Part shown: positions 53,548 through 62,200 of the stretch, in pieces
How positions within the stretch are numbered: the first letter of the stretch is position 1
Layout: each line of letters opens with the position of its first letter
Origin: Flavobacterium sp. RSP15
Lineage (GTDB): Bacteria; Bacteroidota; Bacteroidia; Flavobacteriales; Flavobacteriaceae
DNA length: 64,000 nt
NCBI RefSeq assembly: GCF_003968755.1
Contig: NZ_RYDL01000001.1
Coordinates: 310,001-374,000, forward strand
Direction of reading: 5' to 3'
Position numbers and translations under genes: made by a program
Notes under the pieces: model-generated
Databases searched by the model: none
Told to the model about the DNA's origin: nothing
The model's input: only the letters and a program-made list of their open reading frames with translations

Positions 53548-53745
53548 CTTAGTTCAAATAGTGAATACCCTTTATTGATAGGTCGTCCGGCGATACTAAT
53601 TACTTTTTGCAGTGTATCATTTACGGTAGCATAAACCGTGTACTATCCATCTGCTTTTATAACTCCCGATGCGTGCACAATTTCCATAACTTCTGCTACT
53701 GAGGGTTTAATTGCTGCTACTTTATTTTTAGAACAAGAAGCCAAG
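53548..53745 (-). pseudogene. Efflux adaptor (HlyD/MacA-like) N-terminal fragment
   Basis: Reads SCSKNKVAAIKPSVAEVMEI, then VHASGVIKADG, a TAG stop (53643-53645), YTVYATVNDTLQKVISIAG and KGYSLFEL. That is the lipobox and first beta-barrel/lipoyl-like segment of a periplasmic adaptor lipoprotein. It is truncated where the ABC ATPase fragment begins; the rest of the export operon is absent. Confidence 0.65.
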
Positions 53746-53923
53746 TGATCACTAATACATTAAATATGGATGGTAAATTCAAACCCATTTCGCTTCTTAT
53801 TTAACTTTAAAGTTGTTGCAAATTAGTTCTATAAATAAACGACAATATCTATTTTGAAAGACCATTATTGCTTATCGCAAATTATCAACTAAAAAGCGTT
53901 GTTCAATAAGCAATCTGTGGTGA

Positions 53924-54421
53924 TTAGAGCTTTTTTTCCATTCTGTAGTCTTCCATTTTATACCCGAATTCTAGTTCAATATCTTCTTCGGCAACAATTT
54001 CAAACCCTATTTTTTTATAAAAAGACAATGCGTTGTTGAATTTATTTACGTTCAAAGAGACCGCAACCGAATTATTTTCTCTAGCCAAATTTTCAATTGT
54101 ATCAATCAGTAACTTCCCTGCTCCTTTTCCCTGTGCTTCAGGAAGCAAATAAATCTTGTGCAGCCGCGTTAGGTTTTGATCTAAATAATTGTGTGAATAG
54201 GAGGCAAAACCAAGGCAAAATTCATCCTGATGTACCAAAAGAAAACGATGTCCTTTTTGGATCAAATTTTCAAGTAATGTGTGCTCTGAATAAAAGAGTT
54301 CAAGCATATAGTCAATCTGCTCTTTTGACAATATGGCTCCATAGGTTTGAGGCCAAGTTTTATAGGCAATCTCCTGAATGGTTTTTAAATCTTTCGTAGT
54401 AGCTTCTGCTATTGTTACCAT
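53924..54421 (-). CDS. GNAT-family N-acetyltransferase
   Basis: 165-aa acetyltransferase. Acetyl-CoA-binding motif A reads LHKIYLLPEAQGKGAGKLLI (Q-x-x-G-x-G/A), motif B SLNVNKFNNALSFYKKIGFE. The acceptor substrate (amine, amino acid or protein Lys) is unknown. It is the last gene of a series on the minus strand starting with the receiver at 56701, lying 20 bp downstream of the histidine kinase, so it is probably cotranscribed with the two-component genes. Confidence 0.88.
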   Translation of the reverse strand: MVTIAEATTKDLKTIQEIAYKTWPQTYGAILSKEQIDYMLELFYSEHTLLENLIQKGHRFLLVHQDEFCLGFASYSHNYLDQNLTRLHKIYLLPEAQGKGAGKLLIDTIENLARENNSVAVSLNVNKFNNALSFYKKIGFEIVAEEDIELEFGYKMEDYRMEKKL

Positions 54422-54441
54422 TCTGTTTTTTAGTAATATAA

Positions 54442-56238
54442 TTAAATCACATCGGTTTTTGGAATAAAAATATAAAATTTAGCTCCTACATTTGGCTTTC
54501 CTTTTACTTGTATAAAACCATTGTGGTTGTCTAAAATTCTGCTGCAAATAGCCAGTCCCAGTCCGGTTCCTGAATATTTAGAATCAGTTTCCAAGCGCTT
54601 GAACAAAAGAAATATTTTTTCGGCATATTCCTGTTTGAAGCCTATTCCGTTATCAGTAACAACAATCTTATAATAATCCTCTTTATTGCTTATTTTATAC
54701 TCACGGACTTCTTTATCCGTAATGTTTTTCGAGGTGACACTGATTTCAGGAGCACTATCTTCCTTACTGTATTTAAGTGAATTGGAAATCAAATTTATGA
54801 AGAGCTGTTTAATTTGAAAAGGTATTGCGGTAATGGTTGGTAATTTACCTATTTGAATTTCGGCTTTTTTCTCTTCAATGTTTGATGATAAATCCTGGAG
54901 TATTTCGCCCAAAACTACATTCAAATCCGTTGTTACAAAAACTTTATCGCCTTTTATGGTTCTGGAATAATTGACTAAATCAATTAATAACGTTTGCATT
55001 CTGTTAGCTGCCACACGTACTTTAGAAAAATATTCCTTCCCTTGTCTTGAAATCAAGTCCAATTCTTTTTCTTCCAGTCTGGAAATGAACATTTGAATCT
55101 TACGAAGCGGTTCTTGCAAATCATGACTTACAATGTTATTAAAAGCTTCCAGTTCTGTATTAATATATTTTAGTTCTTTATTATTTTCTTCTAATTCAAG
55201 TGTCTTTTTATACTGATTAGTGATGTCATAATTTACTCCAATTTTTATTAAATCTCCTTTTCCATTAGTAGTAAAACTTCCAACACCCATAATATATTTG
55301 ACATCACCGCTTGGTGTTAAAAACCGGAATATCATAGAGGTCGACTGGTGGTTTATCAAAGAATCCTGGTGTACTTTAGTTACATATTCTAAATCATCGG
55401 GATGTATGTATGGAATCGAATTTTCTATATTAGGTTCGAAAGCTTTAGGCTCAACTCCCATTAAACGGAATAAATTATCTGAAAAAGTATACTTTTTTGT
55501 TTCTATATTAACCATCCAATGTCCAAAACCTGCTGTTTTTTCTGCAGCGTTGTAAGATTCGTTTAGTAAATTTAAGGCGTCATTTGCTTTTTTGAGTTCG
55601 TCAATATCAACATTCATTTTTTGAAAGGAAAGCAATAAAATCAAAAGCGAGAGGATGACTAATAGAAAAGCCGTAATTAAGGAGTCCTGCAATTCAAATT
55701 GATGGTTATCATTTTGAAATTTTGTTTTTCTACTTTCCGAAAATATAATTTCAGTCACAAAGGATTTCATTTCTTCAGTGACTTTACTACTTTCGAGTAA
55801 CTTTGCATTTAAATCAATCGGGCCGGAATTTTTACTTTTAGCAATAATGTAGGTTTGTCTGAATAACTTAAAGCGGTAATCGATGATTTTTTCGAGCTGT
55901 TCAATATCTTTATTTCTCAAAGCGTTATTAGCGGTCAACTCTTTTAACTTTTTGATGCTTTCCTCTATTTTTCCTCTGCTCAAAAACCGATTTTCAATAT
56001 AGCTGTCCTCTTTTGTTATGATGAAACTCCGCAAACTCGTTTCGTAAATACTGATAATAGACAAAAGTTTCTCTAATTCGATTTGGGTTTCATTTGAATT
56101 TGCAATTAATTCAACTGTTGAATCCAGTTTTTCCATTTGAGAATAAAACATCGATGCAATATAACAAACCACAACGATTGCGATGGTCAAAGCTATTTTA
56201 AATACTTGAGAATTTTTATAGATTGTTAAAATTTTCAT
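54442..56238 (-). CDS. Hybrid-free sensor histidine kinase with CHASE3-like sensor and PAS domain
   Basis: 598 aa. A first transmembrane helix (about 12-30) and a second (about 185-205) enclose a helical periplasmic CHASE3-like sensor (KLLSIISIYETSLRSFIITK). A PAS domain (about 225-350; FGHWMVNIETKKYTFSDNLF, MGVEPKAFEPN) follows, then HisKA with SHDLQEPLRKIQMF and HATPase with NSLKYS, DNGIGFKQ and GTGLGLAI. The receiver encoded 10 bp upstream is the likely partner, and the AraC-type gene a further 29 bp upstream a possible output. Signal unknown. Confidence 0.92.
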   Translation of the reverse strand: MKILTIYKNSQVFKIALTIAIVVVCYIASMFYSQMEKLDSTVELIANSNETQIELEKLLSIISIYETSLRSFIITKEDSYIENRFLSRGKIEESIKKLKELTANNALRNKDIEQLEKIIDYRFKLFRQTYIIAKSKNSGPIDLNAKLLESSKVTEEMKSFVTEIIFSESRKTKFQNDNHQFELQDSLITAFLLVILSLLILLLSFQKMNVDIDELKKANDALNLLNESYNAAEKTAGFGHWMVNIETKKYTFSDNLFRLMGVEPKAFEPNIENSIPYIHPDDLEYVTKVHQDSLINHQSTSMIFRFLTPSGDVKYIMGVGSFTTNGKGDLIKIGVNYDITNQYKKTLELEENNKELKYINTELEAFNNIVSHDLQEPLRKIQMFISRLEEKELDLISRQGKEYFSKVRVAANRMQTLLIDLVNYSRTIKGDKVFVTTDLNVVLGEILQDLSSNIEEKKAEIQIGKLPTITAIPFQIKQLFINLISNSLKYSKEDSAPEISVTSKNITDKEVREYKISNKEDYYKIVVTDNGIGFKQEYAEKIFLLFKRLETDSKYSGTGLGLAICSRILDNHNGFIQVKGKPNVGAKFYIFIPKTDVI

Positions 56239-56248
56239 TTATTCTTTT

Positions 56249-56701
56249 TTATATGCTAAAGAAAAAAGTTTCTATGTTGAGTCCTGAAGAATGAAATTGC
56301 CAATTCATGTGTACTACTTCCTTGATTACTTTTTTCAACTTTATAAAGTCATTTGGCTTTTTAATATAAATATTGGCTCCTTTAATAAAAGTATCTTCAA
56401 TATCTTTCTCTGAGGAAGAAGTAGAATATATCGCAATTGAAACCTCTTTAAAGCGGCTGTTGGCTCTAATCTCATTCAAACAATCCAGTCCTGTTTTTCC
56501 GGGCATATTCAAATCCAGAAATAAAACATGGGGCAACTTACTTAATGGATTTTCTAAATAATCCATCAGGTCTTTACCATCTTTAAACAGCGTTAAATCA
56601 TTATTCATTTTGAGTTCTTGCAAAGCTTCACTAAAAAAAGTGCGATCATCTTCATCATCATCAGCCAGAAGAATATGCATTGAATCTTGGTGTGCAATCA
56701 T
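56249..56701 (-). CDS. Single-domain response regulator
   Basis: 150-aa receiver protein (or 143 aa if it starts at MHILLADDDEDD, ATG at 56680). Acidic cluster DDDEDD, phospho-acceptor in VLFLDLNMPGKTGLDCLN, Ser/Thr of IYSTSS, Lys of YIKKPND. No output domain; its kinase follows by 10 bp. Receiver-only proteins next to a PAS kinase are often part of phosphorelays. Confidence 0.9.
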   Translation of the reverse strand: MIAHQDSMHILLADDDEDDRTFFSEALQELKMNNDLTLFKDGKDLMDYLENPLSKLPHVLFLDLNMPGKTGLDCLNEIRANSRFKEVSIAIYSTSSSEKDIEDTFIKGANIYIKKPNDFIKLKKVIKEVVHMNWQFHSSGLNIETFFFSI

Positions 56702-56730
56702 AAAATAGGGAATTATTTTTTAAATTTTAT

Positions 56731-57291
56731 TTATTCTTTGTTTGATAATTTCCTTCTTTTACCTACAATTCTTTTAAACAAGGAAGGAGTTAATCCGGTT
56801 ACTTTTTTAAATTGCGTAGACAAATAGGCTACACTGCTATAGTTTAACTCATACGAAATCTCCGTTAAAGTCAGTTTCTCTTCAATTATTAATTTTTTTG
56901 CTCTTTCAATCTTTTGAATAATAATAAAATTCTCAATAGAGGTATGGGTATATTCAGAAAAAACATTAGTGATATAACCGTATCTGAAGTTCAGTTTGTC
57001 TGCTAAATATTGAGATATCGTTACGTCCGGAAATTTATCTTTATCGTACACTATTTCTATAATAGCATCTTTAATTTTTTGAATTAATTGTGCTTTTGGA
57101 TTATTGATAATTTGAATCCCATATTTTTTTAAAACATCCTGAAGTGCGTTCAAATCCTCTTCTGAAATAGCATCCACAATTTCAATTTGCCCTAAGTCTA
57201 AAAGTTGATAATTAATCTCTAATTTTTCTAATTGCTCTTGCAATATAGCCCTGCAAGCTATGTTTCCATCATAATTAAAATTGAGCTTCAT
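56731..57291 (-). CDS. AraC-family transcriptional regulator
   Basis: 186 aa. The C-terminal 100 residues hold two helix-turn-helix motifs of the AraC type (ISQYLADKLNFRYGYITNVF and EISYELNYSSVAYLSTQFKK, VTGLTPSLFKR). The N-terminal 75 residues (ACRAILQEQLEKLEINYQLL) form a short unclassified domain, not the usual cupin. The gene lies 29 bp before the receiver on the same strand, hinting that the phosphorelay and this regulator work together; Flavobacteria often have such triads. Confidence 0.85.
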   Translation of the reverse strand: MKLNFNYDGNIACRAILQEQLEKLEINYQLLDLGQIEIVDAISEEDLNALQDVLKKYGIQIINNPKAQLIQKIKDAIIEIVYDKDKFPDVTISQYLADKLNFRYGYITNVFSEYTHTSIENFIIIQKIERAKKLIIEEKLTLTEISYELNYSSVAYLSTQFKKVTGLTPSLFKRIVGKRRKLSNKE

Positions 57292-57486
57292 AGCAATAGA
57301 TAATTGTTAGAATTAAATTTAAAAACATAAATATAAATCAAAAAATATGAATTTACAGCAAAAAAAAGTAGTTTAGAATTAAAACAGCACTCTTTAAAAA
57401 GAAATAAAACACAAATTACTGATTACTAGTGTAATTACGCGAATATAAATTTATTTACAATAAAAATATAAACACAAAAATAGATT

Positions 57487-58080
57487 TTATCCATGGATTG
57501 TTTCACTATTTCCATAATTTGTTATAACATTTTCCTCAAATTCCAACCATTCTCTCCATCGTTTTTCAACATCGATTCCTACCCCATATTTACGTGCATA
57601 GGTTATAAAAGTGGTATAATGTCCTGCTTCACTTTCCATTAAATTCCTATAAAAAACAGCTAATTCTTCATCGTTGATATTCTCTGAAAGCACCTTGAAA
57701 CGCTCACAGCTTCTGGCCTCTATCATAGCTGAAAACAATAACCGTTCCACTAAAGCAGAAATCCTGTTTCCGGTAGCGTTTTTTTTCATGTACAGATACA
57801 GTTCATTGACATAATCATCCTTACGCTCGCGTCCCAACTTTAGGCCGCGTTTGATGATAATGTTATGTACTTGCTCAAAATGATCAATTTCTTCTTTGGC
57901 CAAAGCCAATAAATCCTTCACTAGATCCTGATGCTCGGAGTTATTGGTGATTATTGTGATCGCATTTGTGGCTGCTTTCTGTTCGCACCAAGCGTGATCT
58001 GTGAGGATTTCCTCAATATTTTTTTCTACAATATTGACCCATCTGGGATCTGTTGGTAATTTTAATCGTAGTACGGACAT
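57487..58080 (-). CDS. miaE: tRNA-(ms2io6A)-hydroxylase
   Basis: A 197-aa di-iron oxygenase that hydroxylates the isopentenyl group of ms2i6A at position 37 of tRNAs. The ferritin-like four-helix fold shows its carboxylate and His ligands in ILTDHAWCEQKAATNAIT, AKEEIDHFEQVH and ESEAGHYTTFITYA. Its length matches the family. The N-terminus MSVLRLKLPTDPRWVN is standard. It is preceded by a repeat-rich spacer and the glyA gene on the same strand. Confidence 0.93.
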   Translation of the reverse strand: MSVLRLKLPTDPRWVNIVEKNIEEILTDHAWCEQKAATNAITIITNNSEHQDLVKDLLALAKEEIDHFEQVHNIIIKRGLKLGRERKDDYVNELYLYMKKNATGNRISALVERLLFSAMIEARSCERFKVLSENINDEELAVFYRNLMESEAGHYTTFITYARKYGVGIDVEKRWREWLEFEENVITNYGNSETIHG

Positions 58081-58086
58081 TTTTTT

Positions 58087-58221
58087 AGTCTTAAAGTTAG
58101 AAAGTCTTAAAGTTAGAAAGTCATAAAGTTAGAAAGTCATAAAGCCGAAAGTCAAAAACTAAGACAGAATATTAAATTCTAATCAAGGACTTTCGACTTT
58201 CGACTTTAAAAACTTTAAGAC
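58087..58221. repeat. 16-bp tandem repeats with a facing inverted copy
   Basis: AGTCTTAAAGTTAGAA occurs at 58087 and 58103, with a one-base variant at 58119 and a shorter degenerate copy at 58135. An inverted counterpart AACTTTAAGAC (58211-58221), with neighbouring CTTTCGACTTTCGACTTT, closes the spacer. No spacers typical of CRISPR and no gene. It could fold as a large hairpin or arise by slippage. Confidence 0.75.
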
Positions 58222-58228
58222 GTATTTT

Positions 58229-59503
58229 TTAGTATACGAAGATAGCTCTTTCGCTCATCATTTCGTTTACTTTATTGGCTACTTCTTCGATAATGTTTTC
58301 ATCCGTATGGTTCATTAATACCCGGTCTATTAATGCCACAATGGTTTCCATATCTTCCTCAACCAGACCACGAGTGGTAATAGCTGGCGTTCCTACACGA
58401 ATACCTGAGGTTACAAATGGTGATTTATCATCAAAAGGTACCATGTTTTTATTCACAGTAATTTCTGCTTTTACCAATGCATTTTCAGCATCTTTTCCAG
58501 AAATATTTTTATTTCTTAAATCAATAAGCATCATGTGATTGTCTGTGCCGCCAGAAATAATTTCGTACCCTCTTTTTACAAAAGCATCAGCCATAGCATT
58601 AGCATTTTTTTGCAATTGTAACGCATAGGTAAAAAATTCATCTTTCAAAGCTTCGCCAAACGCGACTGCTTTTGCAGCAATAATATGCATTAACGGACCA
58701 CCTTGATTTCCTGGGAAAACGGCCAAGTCTAATAAGGAAGACATCATTCTGATTTCTCCTTTTGGAGTGGTTAAACCAAATGGATTTTCGAAATCTTTAC
58801 CCATCAAAATTAATCCTCCACGAGGGCCACGCAATGTTTTGTGAGTTGTGGTAGTTACAATATGGCAATGGGGCAATGGATCATTCATCAAGCCTTTGGC
58901 GATTAGCCCAGCAGGGTGAGAAATATCTGCCAATAAAATAGCGCCAACACTATCAGCAATTACTCTGAATCGCTCAAAATCCATATCACGAGAATAAGCC
59001 GAAGCGCCTGCAATGATTAGTTTTGGTTGCTCTTTAGTGGCTATTTCTTGAATCTTATCGTAATTTAACCGTCCCGTTTCTTTGTCAACACCATAAAAAG
59101 ACGGAGTATACAAACGACCAGAGAAGTTTACAGGAGAACCATGCGTTAAGTGCCCACCATGAGACAAGTCAAAACCTAAAATTTTATCTCCTGGTTTAAT
59201 ACAAGCGTGGTAAACCGCTGTATTGGCTTGAGAACCAGAATGTGGCTGTACATTTGCATATGCAGCACCAAATAATTCTTTAGCTCGATCAATAGCAATT
59301 TGTTCCACAACATCAACTACTTCACAACCGCCGTAGTATCTTTTGCCGGGATACCCTTCAGCATATTTGTTAGTTAAAACAGACCCAGCTGCTTCCATTA
59401 CTTCATCACTTACGAAGTTTTCCGAAGCGATAAGTTCTAATCCGTGAATTTGTCTTTCTTGTTCTTCCAGAATAAGGTCGAAAATTTGTTCGTCGCGTTG
59501 CAT
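58229..59503 (-). CDS. glyA: Serine hydroxymethyltransferase
   Basis: Interconverts serine and glycine with tetrahydrofolate, the main source of one-carbon units; PLP-dependent, cytoplasmic. 424 aa as usual. Landmarks are [65 protein letters not shown] and the PLP-lysine segment [14 protein letters not shown]. It ends [14 protein letters not shown] ([11 protein letters not shown]). Divergent from fahA, with its own TATTTTTG element. Confidence 0.96.
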   Translation of the reverse strand: MQRDEQIFDLILEEQERQIHGLELIASENFVSDEVMEAAGSVLTNKYAEGYPGKRYYGGCEVVDVVEQIAIDRAKELFGAAYANVQPHSGSQANTAVYHACIKPGDKILGFDLSHGGHLTHGSPVNFSGRLYTPSFYGVDKETGRLNYDKIQEIATKEQPKLIIAGASAYSRDMDFERFRVIADSVGAILLADISHPAGLIAKGLMNDPLPHCHIVTTTTHKTLRGPRGGLILMGKDFENPFGLTTPKGEIRMMSSLLDLAVFPGNQGGPLMHIIAAKAVAFGEALKDEFFTYALQLQKNANAMADAFVKRGYEIISGGTDNHMMLIDLRNKNISGKDAENALVKAEITVNKNMVPFDDKSPFVTSGIRVGTPAITTRGLVEEDMETIVALIDRVLMNHTDENIIEEVANKVNEMMSERAIFVY

Positions 59504-59529
59504 TTCTTTGATTTTCGTTAATTTTGATG

Positions 59530-59578
59530 CAAAAATACAAAAAAACGTTTGGTTAATAGTTAGATTATAATATATTTG
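59530..59578. promoter_or_regulatory. Divergent promoters of glyA and fahA
   Basis: For fahA: TTG at 59549-59551, 19-bp spacer, TATATTTG (59571-59578), 35 bp before the ATG. For glyA (minus): TATTTTTG at 59530-59537, 27 bp before its start. Both are exact TAnnTTTG matches and lie side by side, so the two genes may compete for the same stretch. Confidence 0.6.
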
Positions 59579-59612
59579 ATGAGTAATTTTTTAACAAAAT
59601 AATTAACAAAAT

Positions 59613-60896
59613 ATGCCGATAACAGCTAACGATACCAATAGAAAGTCCTGGCTAGAAGTACCATTCAATAATGATTTTCCCATTCAAAATATTCCTTTTG
59701 GTGTTTTTTTAACCAAAGAAAACATCGTAACAGTTGGAACTAGAATTGGAGATTTTGCAATCGATTTGGGAGCTTTACAACAATTAAATTATTTTGAAGG
59801 GATAGAACTGACCGATGATATGTTCATGCAGGATACCTTGAATGATTTTATATCTGATGGTCAAAAAACATGGCGTTTAGTACGAAACCGAATTGCGGAG
59901 CTTTTCGATATAACCAATTCAAAATTACAAGACAATCCAAAAGACCGTGATATTGTAATTTTTAAAATGGAAGATGTCGAAATGCAGTTGCCCGTTTTAA
60001 TTGGTGATTACACGGACTTTTACTCCAGTAAAGAACATGCCACAAATGTCGGGAAGATGTTTCGCGACCCTGAAAATGCATTACTTCCCAATTGGCTTCA
60101 TATTCCTGTTGGATATCACGGCAGAAGTTCTACGATCGTTCCTTCTGGAATACCTGTGCACAGGCCTATGGGACAAACTTTACCTACTGGGGAAACCACA
60201 CCAGTTTTTGGTTCTTCCCGGTCTGTTGATTTTGAACTCGAAACCGCTTTTATAACAACAGATGTTAATATTATGGGAGAGAATATTTCTGTAAGCGAAG
60301 CAGAAGATTATATTTTCGGAATGGTTTTATTGAATGATTGGAGTGCTCGTGATATTCAAAAATGGGAATACGTGCCGCTAGGCCCCTTTTTAGCAAAAAA
60401 CTTTGCCACTTCTATTTCACCCTGGATTGTTACCATGGATGCTTTGGAACCCTTTAGAACAAGGGGACCCAAACAAGAACCAACGCCACTTCCCTATCTG
60501 CAACAAAAAGGAAAACATTCTTTTGACATTAATTTAGAAGTAGCCATTCAACCTGAAAAATCAGAAGCAACTGTGATTTCACGTTCGAATTTCAAATATA
60601 TGTATTGGACCATGAGCCAGCAATTAGCACACCATACCTCTAATGGTTGCCGAGTAAATTCTGGCGACATGATGGGTTCAGGCACCATTTCGGGCCCTAC
60701 ACCAGACAGTTACGGTTCCATGTTAGAACTATCATGGGGCGGAAAAAATCCCATCAAGTTAAAGGATGGAACTGAACGTAAATTCATTAATGATAATGAT
60801 ACTGTTATTATGAAAGGATATTGTCTAAACGGACGAGTACGTATTGGCTTTGGTGAAGTTTCCAGCAAACTGCTCCCTCCTTTTGTTCGCAAATAA
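59613..60896 (+). CDS. fahA: Fumarylacetoacetase
   Basis: Last enzyme of tyrosine/phenylalanine and homogentisate catabolism, splitting fumarylacetoacetate into fumarate and acetoacetate. 427 aa, as expected for the bacterial/eukaryotic FAH type. Metal/substrate blocks FYSSKEHATNVGKMF, IPVGYHGRSSTIVPSG, FELETAFIT and LNDWSARDIQKWEYVPLGPF are present, and the N-terminal FAH_N domain starts the protein. Other genes of the pathway (hmgA, hppD) are not adjacent. Confidence 0.95.
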   Translation: MPITANDTNRKSWLEVPFNNDFPIQNIPFGVFLTKENIVTVGTRIGDFAIDLGALQQLNYFEGIELTDDMFMQDTLNDFISDGQKTWRLVRNRIAELFDITNSKLQDNPKDRDIVIFKMEDVEMQLPVLIGDYTDFYSSKEHATNVGKMFRDPENALLPNWLHIPVGYHGRSSTIVPSGIPVHRPMGQTLPTGETTPVFGSSRSVDFELETAFITTDVNIMGENISVSEAEDYIFGMVLLNDWSARDIQKWEYVPLGPFLAKNFATSISPWIVTMDALEPFRTRGPKQEPTPLPYLQQKGKHSFDINLEVAIQPEKSEATVISRSNFKYMYWTMSQQLAHHTSNGCRVNSGDMMGSGTISGPTPDSYGSMLELSWGGKNPIKLKDGTERKFINDNDTVIMKGYCLNGRVRIGFGEVSSKLLPPFVRK

Positions 60897-60914
60897 AAAA
60901 TAAAATACTCTATC

Positions 60915-60952
60915 AAAAACCTAACAATTGTACGCTTTTTGTTGGGTTTTTT
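60915..60952 (+). terminator. fahA terminator
   Basis: Stem AAAACCTAACAA / TTGTTGGGTTTT (one G-U pair), loop of 11, followed by a T-run. Confidence 0.65.
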
Positions 60953-61041
60953 ATAGCTTTTTTTTAAGCTTTAAACTAAAAACCAAAAAAACCGCTTAAA
61001 ATAAACTGCCGGAACAACACCATTATTTAATACTAAACCAC

Positions 61042-61729
61042 AGGAAAAAAATCATCTTTTTATTCTCTTTTTTTGTACTACTCTCTTCACGTATCGTAAA
61101 GCAAACCCAAAACTTGTTAAGCTCCGGAAATTACGATCAGGCAATTGATAATGCGATTTCGAATTTGAATACCAATAAAGGCAAAAAAAGCAAGCAGGAA
61201 TATGTTTACCTGCTAGATGATGCTAAATTTTAAAGGTTTTGATTATGTTTCGGTTTACACTAAAAACGAAACAAATATGATTATTCCGGTTCGTCTTCAA
61301 AATGATTTGTTGGACTTCAGCACATTGGAATTAAACACTAAATGGACTGATTACCTCAGCAACAAACAAAAAGGAATTGGGTATGATTATGGAATGGCAA
61401 TCCATTTTAGATAAATTTATATTTCGTCAGCACAAATTAAAGAAAGAGAAATTGTAAAATAACGCATCATCAAAGACGGTGTCAAGAAACTGATTGATAC
61501 TACTGGGAAAGAAGTTTTAGACTAAAAAGGAAAAGTGGTTACGGTGGATAACCTCAAAACTATAAATGCCTCTTACAAAGGAGACCGACTCGCCACTGAT
61601 GATAATTATTCTTATTTTGACAGAAGTCCAATTCCTTTTCCTAGTAGCGAACAAATGGTTTATGATACCGGAAAAGATTTAAAACCTAAAATTAGAGAAA
61701 TCATCAACCAAAACGAGTTTAGAAACTGA
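61042..61729 (+). pseudogene. Putative lipoprotein gene (TPR-like), decayed
   Basis: The start codon is AGG instead of ATG (61042-61044), the lipobox cysteine is Arg (CGT), and the reading is interrupted. The readable parts are KKIIFLFSFFVLLSSR(C), VKQTQNLLSSGNYDQAIDNA, then after a deletion FDYVSVYTKNETNMIIP, and VTVDNLKTINASYKGDRLAT with YDTGKDLKPKI, separated by stops near 61412 and at 61520. The pattern is a TPR-like, lipid-anchored protein of unknown function often seen in Flavobacteria (from memory). Not functional. Confidence 0.6.
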
Positions 61730-61869
61730 TGTTCTCAGGACTTTACGATTCGATAAACGCCTTGACACTTATACCTGTAAATGCGTTTTTCTTGGATTAA
61801 AAAAAAACAACAATCCATTAAAATTTTGTTACAAAAGACAAAATTAGCGCTGTGTTATCAAAATATGTG

Positions 61870-61877
61870 TACTTTTG
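61870..61877 (+). promoter_or_regulatory. Promoter -7 element of the arginine-gene transcript
   Basis: TACTTTTG, an exact TAnnTTTG match. The transcript would begin about 6 nt later, at or next to the ATG of the 28-codon leader frame, giving a 5' UTR of about 320 nt to the first enzyme gene. Confidence 0.55.
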
Positions 61878-61882
61878 TACTA

Positions 61883-61969
61883 ATGAATAAATTAAGTTTA
61901 CATATCATTTCTTTGTTACGGACAAACAGTCGTTCTACTTCTCCCGAAGTACGGATACTATCAATATAG
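61883..61969 (+). CDS. Candidate arginine-responsive leader peptide
   Basis: A 28-codon frame, MNKLSLHIISLLRTNSRS then TSPEVRILSI. It contains Arg at positions 13, 17 and 24 coded by CGG, CGT and CGG, codons that look uncommon beside the surrounding AGA-rich coding. It begins right at the expected transcript start and precedes arginine-pathway genes. The size and context fit an attenuator leader. There is no independent evidence of translation, so it may be a chance frame. Confidence 0.35.
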   Translation: MNKLSLHIISLLRTNSRSTSPEVRILSI

Positions 61970-62016
61970 TACCCAAAAGCTGTTTCGTATCTTTATTCAT
62001 TTTATTTTTTTGTTTT
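61953..62016 (+). promoter_or_regulatory. Candidate attenuator structure in the arginine 5' UTR
   Basis: A hairpin TACTAT-CAAT-ATAGTA (61956-61971, extended by GG/CC) overlaps the end of the leader frame. An alternative, weaker pairing GATAC (61954-61958) with GTATC (61987-61991) is followed by a T-rich tract (61992-62016). The two are mutually exclusive because they share bases. Attenuation is inference; the stems are short. Confidence 0.3.
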
Positions 62017-62200
62017 GAAATCATCGCCATTTTCCACTGGATCAATCTATCCACAAATTAAAACTAAGGCATCATTAGTGTACTTTAATCCATTTTATCG
62101 TACTGCCCTGAACCGTTTTGATAAAATAATAGATTTTAGAAAAAATGCATTTCAAAAAAGACCCCTAAATCATTTTATAACTCAAAATCCAGCTTTTGAA

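Noticed and set aside
58087..58150. The 16-bp repeat array as a CRISPR array
   Set aside because: No spacers, repeats too short, no cas genes.
62015..62200. N-terminal extension of the arginine-locus acetyltransferase (62 extra codons)
   Set aside because: The extension has no conserved features and the family N-terminus fits the ATG at 62201; the stretch is better seen as 5' UTR.
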